Assembly: GCA_015489265.1 (NCBI GenBank)
Contig: WFZY01000084.1
Location: 1-10,011, forward strand
Length of the DNA stretch: 10,011 bases
Direction: 5' to 3'
From: Flavobacteriaceae bacterium
Lineage (GTDB): Bacteria > Bacteroidota > Bacteroidia > Flavobacteriales > Flavobacteriaceae
Made by a program: the position numbers and the translations under genes. Shown one piece after another: positions 1-5,601 of this stretch (positions within the stretch are counted from its first letter, which is position 1; each line of letters starts with the position of its first letter). The notes under the pieces are model-generated. The model worked only from the letters and a program-made list of their open reading frames with translations. It made no database searches and was not told the DNA's origin.

Positions 1-1631
1 CCGGTTTCGACCATCATAGCACCGAAATAGTTCCGGTTACGCATCAACTTGCGGGCTTCAATCATGGTAATACCCTTTCGTTGGTGTTTTTGCCAAAATA
101 TTTCGGCAAATTCTTCAACCATTTCATTGGCTTCCGATGAAATCACATCAATAACCGGCAAGTCTTCTACATAATCCAGCTCTTTTTTTAATTCTTCAAT
201 AGTTTCTTTGTTCCCCAATAAAATCGGATGCGCAATCCCTTCTTCATGGGCAATATAAGCGGCTTTTAAGACTTCGGGCAAATCGGCTTCGGGGAAAACC
301 ACTCTTTTGGGATCTTTCTTGGCTTGATTGGTAATCATCCTGATTTGTTTGGTCTCAATCCCCAAACGTTCAATCAGTTCTTCTTCATATTTTTTAAAAT
401 CTTCAATGGGCTCGCGTGCCACACCACTTTCCATGGCTGCACGGGCAATCGCCGGTGGTATTTTGTATATCAAACGCGGGTCAAAAGGTTTGGGAATGAT
501 GTAATCTCTACCAAATGCCAAATGTTTTTCTTGATAGGCGGCATTGACCTGCTCGGGGACTGTTTCCTTTGCCAATTCTGCCAAAGCATAAACGGCTGCC
601 AGCTTCATTTCTTCATTGATAGCTTTTGCTCTCACATCCAAAGCGCCACGGAAAATAAATGGAAAACCCAGCACATTATTCACTTGGTTCGGATAATCGG
701 AACGACCGGTAGCCATAATGATATCTTTGCGGATACTCGTTGCCAATTTGTAATCAATTTCCGGTGTCGGATTAGCCAATGCAAAAACAATCGGGTTTTT
801 TGCCATGGATTTTAAATGTTGCTCATTTAATATATTGCCGACAGATAAGCCGACAAATACATCGGCGTCTTTGATGGCATCTTCTAATGTATGAATGTCT
901 CTGTCTGTCGCAAAAAGGGCTTTTTGCTTGCTTAAATTGTCACGGTCCTTACGAATCACGCCCTTACTGTCAAGCATCACAATATTTTCTTTTTTGACCC
1001 CCAAAGCATGATACAATTTGGTGCAAGATACTGCCGCCGCACCGGCACCATTGACAACCACTTTTATTTCATCCATTTTTTTGCCGGCAAGTTCCACCGC
1101 GTTGAGTAAAGCTGCCGATGAAATAATTGCGGTGCCGTGTTGGTCGTCATGCATTACAGGAATATCCAGTTCGGCTTTTAAACGTTCTTCTATTTCAAAA
1201 GCTTCGGGCGCTTTGATATCTTCAAGGTTGATACCGCCGAAAGTCGGGGCAATATTTTTGACAGTTTCAATAAATTCATCGATATTTTCAGTGTTCACTT
1301 CAATATCAAATACATCAATATCGGCAAAAATCTTAAACAATAAACCTTTGCCTTCCATAACCGGTTTGCCGGCTTCGGCACCGATATTTCCCAATCCCAG
1401 AACAGCGGTTCCATTGGAAATAACGGCTACCAAATTGCCTTTGTTGGTATATTTATAAACATCGTCGGGATGCTCGTAAATTTCCATACAAGGTATGGCA
1501 ACCCCCGGCGAATACGCCAAGGATAAATCCCGTTGTGTACTGTGTTTTTTAGTAGGAACCACTTCAATCTTTCCCGGACGGGGTTCCATATGGTATTTGA
1601 GCGCTTCTCTTCTTAATCTTTTTTCTTTCAT
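1..1631 (-). CDS. maeB: NADP-dependent malic enzyme, MaeB type (partial, 3' end outside window)
   Basis: The protein oxidatively decarboxylates malate to pyruvate with reduction of NAD(P) in the cytoplasm, linking the TCA cycle to pyruvate and NADPH supply. The frame is open for 543 codons from the ATG at 1631 to the window edge with no stop or frameshift. Visible malic enzyme motifs are SLAYSPGVA (residues 37-45, catalytic Tyr40), MEGKGLLFK (92-100, catalytic Lys95), INLEDIKAP (134-142, metal-binding acids) and MHDDQHGTA (160-168, metal-binding Asp). The nucleotide-binding loop NGAGAAA lies at 194-200. From about residue 430 the sequence changes to the start of a phosphate acetyl/butyryltransferase-like domain (RVVFPEAD, 443-450). 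This is the layout of the roughly 760-residue MaeB family, so about 215 residues are missing beyond position 1. In that family the second domain usually acts as an acetyl-CoA-responsive regulatory module; this is family knowledge. The gene is divergent from etfB. The start is supported by the N-terminal KEKRLRREAL lead-in typical of the family. Confidence 0.96.
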   Translation of the reverse strand, partial: MKEKRLRREALKYHMEPRPGKIEVVPTKKHSTQRDLSLAYSPGVAIPCMEIYEHPDDVYKYTNKGNLVAVISNGTAVLGLGNIGAEAGKPVMEGKGLLFKIFADIDVFDIEVNTENIDEFIETVKNIAPTFGGINLEDIKAPEAFEIEERLKAELDIPVMHDDQHGTAIISSAALLNAVELAGKKMDEIKVVVNGAGAAAVSCTKLYHALGVKKENIVMLDSKGVIRKDRDNLSKQKALFATDRDIHTLEDAIKDADVFVGLSVGNILNEQHLKSMAKNPIVFALANPTPEIDYKLATSIRKDIIMATGRSDYPNQVNNVLGFPFIFRGALDVRAKAINEEMKLAAVYALAELAKETVPEQVNAAYQEKHLAFGRDYIIPKPFDPRLIYKIPPAIARAAMESGVAREPIEDFKKYEEELIERLGIETKQIRMITNQAKKDPKRVVFPEADLPEVLKAAYIAHEEGIAHPILLGNKETIEELKKELDYVEDLPVIDVISSEANEMVEEFAEIFWQKHQRKGITMIEARKLMRNRNYFGAMMVET

Positions 1632-1670
1632 TTTGATAAATTTAGGCAAGATGCCTGTTTTTTACGGATG

Positions 1671-1678
1671 CAAATTTA
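1671..1678 (-). promoter_or_regulatory. Candidate -7 element for the malic enzyme gene
   Basis: The minus strand reads TAAATTTG, an exact match to the Bacteroidota sigma-ABfr -7 consensus TAnnTTTG, 40 nt upstream of the malic enzyme start codon. No convincing TTTG-type -33 element lies at the usual distance, so the call rests on the -7 match and position. The motif is short and the spacer is AT-rich, so chance occurrence is possible. Confidence 0.45.
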
Positions 1679-1839
1679 AGGGCATTCTTTTATAAAAAAG
1701 TGTAAAATGTTACTTTTTTTCAAAAAAAAGGTTTTTCAACGCAATGGTTTTGTATTTTATTTTAAAAAAATGACTATTGATTGAATTTTCAATAAAAATT
1801 AATGCTATAAAATTATTTTTTTCATTATTTCAAAAAAAA

Positions 1840-1857
1840 TATTATGCGCGCATAATA
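1840..1857. promoter_or_regulatory. Perfect 18-bp palindrome, candidate operator
   Basis: The sequence TATTATGCGCGCATAATA is identical to its own reverse complement over all 18 bases. Its GC-rich core stands out in a spacer made almost entirely of A and T. It ends 17 bp before the candidate -7 element of etfB and 59 bp before the etfB start codon, where a repressor or activator dimer could act on RNA polymerase. With no unpaired loop it is better explained as a DNA site for a symmetric dimer than as a terminator. I do not recognise the cognate regulator. Confidence 0.55.
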
Positions 1858-1874
1858 AATTGAAAATAATATCG

Positions 1875-1882
1875 TAAATTCG
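1875..1882 (+). promoter_or_regulatory. Candidate -7 element for etfBA
   Basis: TAAATTCG differs at one base from the Bacteroidota -7 consensus TAnnTTTG and lies 34 nt before the etfB start codon. The position where a -33 element would be expected is occupied by the palindrome at 1840-1857, and no clear TTTG is visible there. A weak -33 covered by an operator would fit a regulated promoter. The assignment is tentative. Confidence 0.35.
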
Positions 1883-1916
1883 TAGCGAAATTAATCTGAG
1901 AAAAAAACAAAATAAT

Positions 1917-2669
1917 ATGAGAATCTTATTTTTAATGAGTAGTGTGCCCGACACCACTTCTAAAATAAATTTTACGGATAATGATACGAAATTTGATGAA
2001 TCGGGTATTCAATATGTTATCAATCCGCATGATGAGTTTGGCTTGACCAAAGCCATGCAAATCAAAGAAAAAAACGGTGCAGAGTTGGTCGTTTTAAATG
2101 TTGGAACCGCTAAAACCGAGCCGGTTATCAGAAAAGTTTTGGCTATTGGTGCCGATAAAGCGGTTCGCATCGATGCCGACCCGCAAGACAGTTATTTTAC
2201 GGCGGTTCAAATTGCCCATTACATCAACAATCACGATGAATTTGATTTGATTATCGCCGGAAAAGAATCTTTGGATTACAACGGCGGTATGGTGCACGGT
2301 TTGGTTGCCGGTATGACCGGAAAAAAGTTTATCAATGCCGTTATGGGATTGGAACTCAAAGATAACAATGTTGTTGAAGTTGCCCGTGAAATTGATGGCG
2401 GTAAAGAGTTTATCGAAACCAATTTGCCTTTAGTCATAGGCGGACAAAAGGGTTTGGTTAAAGAAGAAGAACTCCGCATTCCGAACATGCGCGGTATTAT
2501 GATGGCGCGTAAAAAACCATTGGAAGTGCTACCGGCGGTTGAAGCACCGGTTAAAACTAAAATTGACAAATTTGAAAAACCGGCGCCGAAAGGGGCTATC
2601 AAATTGGTCGATAAAGACCATTTGGATGAGCTTATCGATTTGTTACACAACGAAGCCAAAGTTATTTAA
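1917..2669 (+). CDS. etfB: Electron transfer flavoprotein subunit beta
   Basis: This is the small subunit of the soluble heterodimeric electron transfer flavoprotein, which takes electrons from acyl-CoA and other flavin dehydrogenases and passes them to ETF:quinone oxidoreductase. The 250-residue length is normal for the family. Visible features are the N-terminal strand and loop MRILFLMSSVPDTTSKI, the INPHDEFGLTKA segment (35-46), the nucleotide-binding region GKESLDYNGGMV (115-126), and the family signature around AREIDGGKEF to VIGGQKGL (156-180). These are followed by RIPNMRGIMMARKKPL (187-202) and the C-terminal arm that wraps the alpha subunit (FEKPAPKGAIKL, 219-230, to HNEAKVI). The start codon is preceded by an A-rich leader rather than a Shine-Dalgarno site, as expected in this phylum. 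It is followed after 24 nt by etfA, so the two are surely cotranscribed. The sequence closely resembles flavobacterial EtfB. Confidence 0.97.
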   Translation: MRILFLMSSVPDTTSKINFTDNDTKFDESGIQYVINPHDEFGLTKAMQIKEKNGAELVVLNVGTAKTEPVIRKVLAIGADKAVRIDADPQDSYFTAVQIAHYINNHDEFDLIIAGKESLDYNGGMVHGLVAGMTGKKFINAVMGLELKDNNVVEVAREIDGGKEFIETNLPLVIGGQKGLVKEEELRIPNMRGIMMARKKPLEVLPAVEAPVKTKIDKFEKPAPKGAIKLVDKDHLDELIDLLHNEAKVI

Positions 2670-2693
2670 TGTCAAACTAAAAAAATTATTATT

Positions 2694-3659
2694 ATGTCAA
2701 TCTTAATATATGCAGAACAACAAAACGGAAAAGTGGCAAAAAGTGCCAAAGAATTGGCTTCTTATGCCAAAGCTTATGCCGACAAAACCGGACAAGAAGT
2801 TGTAGCCGTAGGGGCAGGATTTAATGATGCCGATACCTTATTTCAATATGGGGTTTCAAAAGTTTTAAATGTCAGTGATGACACACTCAAACAATTCAAT
2901 GCTTATGCCCATGCCCAAATGGTCGCACAAGCTGCCGACCAAGTCGGCGCAGATTTGATCCTTATTAGTGATAGCAATGATGCGGTTTATATGGGACCGA
3001 TTTTGGCAGACAAACTGGATGCCGGCTATGTTTCCCATGTTGTCGGTTTGCCGGAAGATACCGCAAAATTTACCGTTAAAAGAAAAGTGTTTTCAAACAA
3101 AGGGATTGCTTATACGGAAATTTTAAGCGATAAAAAATTGTTGCGTTTGGCTAAAAATTCCTTTGGAATTATTGAAAATCCGGTAGCAGGTAGTGTAGAA
3201 GATTTTGCTCCGGAAGTAGATAAAAGTGTGTATGAAACCTACAAAGTTACCAAAGTGGATAAAGCCACCGGCAAGGTTTCCTTGTCTGATGCCGATATTA
3301 TTGTATCAGCCGGTCGCGGATTGAAAGGTCCTGAAAATTGGGGTATGATTGAAGAATTAGCAGATGTGCTCGGCGCAGCCACCGCTTGTTCAAAACCTGT
3401 TGCCGATATAGGTTGGCGACCGCATACCGAACACGTCGGACAAACCGGAAAACAAGTAGCGCCTAATTTGTATATTGCTATCGGTATATCCGGTGCTATT
3501 CAACATTTGGCCGGTGTTAATGGCTCTAAAAACATGTTAGTCATCAATAACGACCCGGAAGCACCGTTCTTTAAAGCTGCCGATTATGGTGTAGTCGGCG
3601 ATGCCTTTGAAGTGGTTCCTAAATTAATAGAAAAACTTAAAGCTTTTAAGAATCAGTAG
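2694..3659 (+). CDS. etfA: Electron transfer flavoprotein subunit alpha
   Basis: This is the FAD-binding large subunit that pairs with EtfB. The 321 residues fall into an N-terminal alpha/beta domain (about 1-190) and a C-terminal FAD domain (about 196-321). The FAD domain shows SAGRGLKGPENW (205-216), the HVGQTGKQVAPNLYIAIGIS stretch (247-266), SGAIQHLAG (266-274) and INNDPEAPFFKAADYGVVGD (284-303). All are hallmark segments of ETF alpha that bind the isoalloxazine, ribityl and phosphate parts of FAD. There is no extra N-terminal ferredoxin domain, so this is the ordinary respiratory type rather than an obviously bifurcating clostridial type; that last point is inference. It lies 24 nt after etfB and ends 22 nt before a strong terminator. 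The gene ending in convergent orientation to a minus-strand cluster marks the end of the operon. Confidence 0.97.
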   Translation: MSILIYAEQQNGKVAKSAKELASYAKAYADKTGQEVVAVGAGFNDADTLFQYGVSKVLNVSDDTLKQFNAYAHAQMVAQAADQVGADLILISDSNDAVYMGPILADKLDAGYVSHVVGLPEDTAKFTVKRKVFSNKGIAYTEILSDKKLLRLAKNSFGIIENPVAGSVEDFAPEVDKSVYETYKVTKVDKATGKVSLSDADIIVSAGRGLKGPENWGMIEELADVLGAATACSKPVADIGWRPHTEHVGQTGKQVAPNLYIAIGISGAIQHLAGVNGSKNMLVINNDPEAPFFKAADYGVVGDAFEVVPKLIEKLKAFKNQ

Positions 3660-3681
3660 TTTTTTGTTGATTTATTAACAC

Positions 3682-3722
3682 ATCAGTCCCGCTTGGCTAG
3701 CCAAGCGGGACTGATAGTTTTT
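3682..3722 (+). terminator. Strong hairpin terminator after etfBA (perfect 34-bp palindrome)
   Basis: Positions 3682-3715 form an uninterrupted 34-bp palindrome: a 17-base arm from ATCAGTCCCGC to the centre at GGCT/AGCC. In RNA this folds into a stem of about 15 bp with a CUAG tetraloop. It is followed by AG and five T at 3718-3722. The position 22 nt after the etfA stop and the downstream T run support intrinsic termination on the plus strand. The minus-strand side has no equivalent U run, so it is less likely to serve the convergent genes. Confidence 0.88.
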
Positions 3723-3769
3723 AATTGAGTGACTTATTGATTGTTGGAAGCTGACAGGTCACTTAAATA

Positions 3770-3877
3770 TTAATTTTTTCCTTTTGATTGATCTTCATCT
3801 TTTTCTTTTTTACAGGCAGTTAAACTATTACTTGTCGTCATTTCTAACTCGAATAAATTTAAACTAATTCTTTTCAT
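3770..3877 (-). pseudogene. 35-codon ORF, probable remnant of a lipoprotein gene
   Basis: A short frame starts at the ATG 3877-3875, overlaps the last 14 nt of the preceding gene out of frame, and ends with TAA at 3770. Residues 13-31 resemble residues 12-30 of the intact lipoprotein encoded at 8081-8512: SLTACKKEKDEDQS here against NLTACKKKKDEEQS there. The 57 aligned bases (3785-3841 and 8423-8479) agree at 46 positions without a gap by my hand count. The lipobox LTAC is kept, but the hydrophobic core before it is replaced by polar residues (FELEMTTSN) and the mature domain is absent. It is therefore unlikely to make a working lipoprotein. The best reading is a decayed duplicate. A translated small peptide remains possible because its start overlaps the stop of the gene upstream, a layout that allows translational coupling. 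Confidence 0.5.
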
Positions 3878-5042
3878 AACTTTTTATTTCTAATAAGGTT
3901 TGTTCCCAATGGTTTTCCGGATTATCTGTTGTATCATGAATAATTTTGGCAAATACGCCCGGCATGCTGTTTATCATCCAATATTGATATTGATCATCGC
4001 CAATAATTCCGTTGACTACGGTACATTCATAAGTTTTTCCTTCAAATTTCCAAGGGCGTTTACGGTCTATAATGGCATATTGGTTTAATTCTTTTTGTGG
4101 AAAAAAGCGGTTATAGGATTCTATTAAAGGACCTTTTATTCTCGTGATAAATGGGATACGTTCTTCTTCTATTTCCTTGTAAGCCAAAAATTTAATAGTT
4201 TGCTTCTTTTCATTAACAATAATATCAACTGAAATGTCATCCTGAGAAAAAGTTTTGACTTCCGGATGATATGCGGAACGCTTATAATGTAAGTTTTTTA
4301 TAGTAGGAACAAATATCCTAAGCGCATCGTTAGTCCAAGGTAAGCCGGATTGCCCCACTGTGGGTTCGGTTAGTGCATCTTCATTGATTTGCAAATAGTG
4401 AACAGACAATACTGTTGGTTGTTTTTCCAGTTGATACTTGATGCCTTTATTTAAGATTTCCATATAGTCTTGATTGATTTGTAAGATGGAATCTTTCTTT
4501 TTTAATACATTTACATCTGCCAGAACAACAAAAGTTTTTTCGCTTGGTATAAATAACCAAGATCCTTTGGTGGTTACATTGCCGTTTTCTTCCATGTTCA
4601 GCATTACAAATTTGTTGTCAGCTTCAAATCTTACATAAGTAGGCATTGTACCTCGCATCAGCCATGTGCCTATTAAATTTTGATATGCCGGATTATTTTG
4701 TGTGGGATCATAAGCTTTTTTGTAATACAAAGTAGCGCCATTGCCACCCAATACCAATTGACGGTCTGTTAACTTCAAAATAAGAAAACGACCATTATAT
4801 ATTTTAAAACGTTCGGAATTTAAGTCAATGTCTTGATTTCTTCGGGTAAATACGGCTATTTTGGTACCATAAATAGAAATATCGCCATTGGCATCAAACC
4901 GGTTGATAATGTACGGTTGGTCAGTTTTTTGACCGGTTTCTACTAAAGTTAAAAGCCAATTTCCGGTTACCGGTTTGGTTTGTCCTTGGACTTTTGTCAT
5001 TATCAAAGTAATGAAAAAGCCAATAAATAGTTTTTGTTTCAT
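3864..5042 (-). CDS. Secreted protein with two lipocalin-like repeats, function unknown
   Basis: I do not recognise a named family. The 392 residues begin with a signal peptide (KQKLFIGFFITLIMTKVQGQ, cleavage likely near GQT at 20-22). Two stretches of about 85 residues each start with a G-x-W motif followed by alternating beta strands: GNWLLTLVETG from residue 27 and GTWLMRGTMP from residue 125. G-x-W followed by a small beta barrel is the pattern of lipocalin-like domains that are common in exported Bacteroidota proteins. The remaining part (about 210-392) is mixed, with an aromatic-rich end (GIIGDDQYQYWMINSMPGVFA). No lipobox and no T9SS sorting domain are present, so a periplasmic or plain secreted location is inferred. 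It is the last intact gene of the minus-strand surface cluster, 75 bp after the T9SS-sorted gene. The start at 5042 places the signal peptide correctly. Confidence 0.75.
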   Translation of the reverse strand: MKQKLFIGFFITLIMTKVQGQTKPVTGNWLLTLVETGQKTDQPYIINRFDANGDISIYGTKIAVFTRRNQDIDLNSERFKIYNGRFLILKLTDRQLVLGGNGATLYYKKAYDPTQNNPAYQNLIGTWLMRGTMPTYVRFEADNKFVMLNMEENGNVTTKGSWLFIPSEKTFVVLADVNVLKKKDSILQINQDYMEILNKGIKYQLEKQPTVLSVHYLQINEDALTEPTVGQSGLPWTNDALRIFVPTIKNLHYKRSAYHPEVKTFSQDDISVDIIVNEKKQTIKFLAYKEIEEERIPFITRIKGPLIESYNRFFPQKELNQYAIIDRKRPWKFEGKTYECTVVNGIIGDDQYQYWMINSMPGVFAKIIHDTTDNPENHWEQTLLEIKSYEKN

Positions 5043-5054
5043 CTGTTTATTATA

Positions 5055-5073
5055 ATCATGTCGGCTTCATGAT
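5055..5073. repeat. Small inverted repeat between two minus-strand genes
   Basis: ATCATG (5055-5060) and CATGAT (5068-5073) form a 6-bp stem with a 7-base loop, in the 75-bp gap before the lipocalin-like gene. The stem is short and has no U run after it on either strand. It may be an operator or a weak RNA hairpin, or chance. Confidence 0.25.
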
Positions 5074-5117
5074 GAATATTTATTAAACACGATAACCGGA
5101 AATTTATATTATAACAA

Positions 5118-5597
5118 TTAATTCTTTTCGATTTTTAACACATTATAAGTGTGGTTAGCCGTATCTTTTAGTAAAAGTAAATACATCCCTCTTGCCAAAC
5201 GGGATATATCTAATGTATTGTTTACTTGTTTTGTATTTTTGACTAAAAGTATTTTACCGTTCATATCACTGACTTGCATGGTATAATCAGATGTATTTGC
5301 AAAATATATATGTATCACATCCGCTGACGGATTGGGAAACACATTAAAATCGTTGAACAAAACCTCATCGGTAATACCAAGAGATTGTCTTAAATCAGGT
5401 CCTATAAAACCTTCAGACACATGCGTACTTCCTTGTGTATTTTCTTGTATGGCTACTTCGCCTATGGTATATATCACATCTATGTTTCCGCTTGTAGCGG
5501 TTGCACCACCGCTGTCTATACTGCTTTTTTTGACAGCAGTTTGGCTATAACCGGAAGCGGTTAATAATAATGTAAAAATTATCAAGATATTTTTCAT
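5118..5597 (-). CDS. Small secreted protein with T9SS type A C-terminal sorting domain
   Basis: The 159-residue protein has a signal peptide (MKNILIIFTLLLTASGYSQ, residues 1-19), a short beta-rich region with SSIDSGGATATSGNIDVIYT (25-44) and SEGFIGP (61-67), and a C-terminal domain from about residue 84. That domain carries the type IX secretion sorting signature: FNVFPNPSADVIHIYF (84-99), VSDMNGKIL (109-117), LDISRLARGMYLL (129-141) and a lysine-bearing final strand ending KIEKN. Such domains direct passage through the T9SS and are then removed as the protein is attached to the surface or released. The unusually short passenger of about 65 residues is typical of a group of small Flavobacteriia proteins of unknown role. 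The ATG lies only 4 nt after the stop of the fibre-like gene, so the two are almost certainly cotranscribed. The starting ATG is fixed by the signal peptide. Confidence 0.9.
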   Translation of the reverse strand: MKNILIIFTLLLTASGYSQTAVKKSSIDSGGATATSGNIDVIYTIGEVAIQENTQGSTHVSEGFIGPDLRQSLGITDEVLFNDFNVFPNPSADVIHIYFANTSDYTMQVSDMNGKILLVKNTKQVNNTLDISRLARGMYLLLLKDTANHTYNVLKIEKN

Positions 5598-5601
5598 GGG
5601 G

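Noticed and set aside
324..1458. Plus-strand open frames of 163 and 146 codons
   Set aside because: They lie antisense to the malic enzyme gene, whose frame is continuous and carries all the family motifs. Their translations are Cys-, Phe- or Ser-rich without recognisable domains.
1702..1713. GTAA-N4-TTAC as a second operator near the malic enzyme promoter
   Set aside because: The arms are only four bases and A/T-rich, which is expected by chance in this spacer.
2094..2659. Minus-strand open frames within etfB
   Set aside because: The plus-strand frame is an unmistakable EtfB. The opposite frames are composition shadows.
3751..3760. CTGACAGGTC as a half copy of the 33-bp hairpin repeat
   Set aside because: Only ten bases resemble the repeat and no second arm pairs with it, so chance is a sufficient explanation.
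3770..3877. RiPP precursor peptide, because MKRISLNLFELE resembles Bacteroidota leader peptides
   Set aside because: There is no GG cleavage site, no modification or peptidase-transporter gene nearby, and the second half matches a lipoprotein linker at DNA level.
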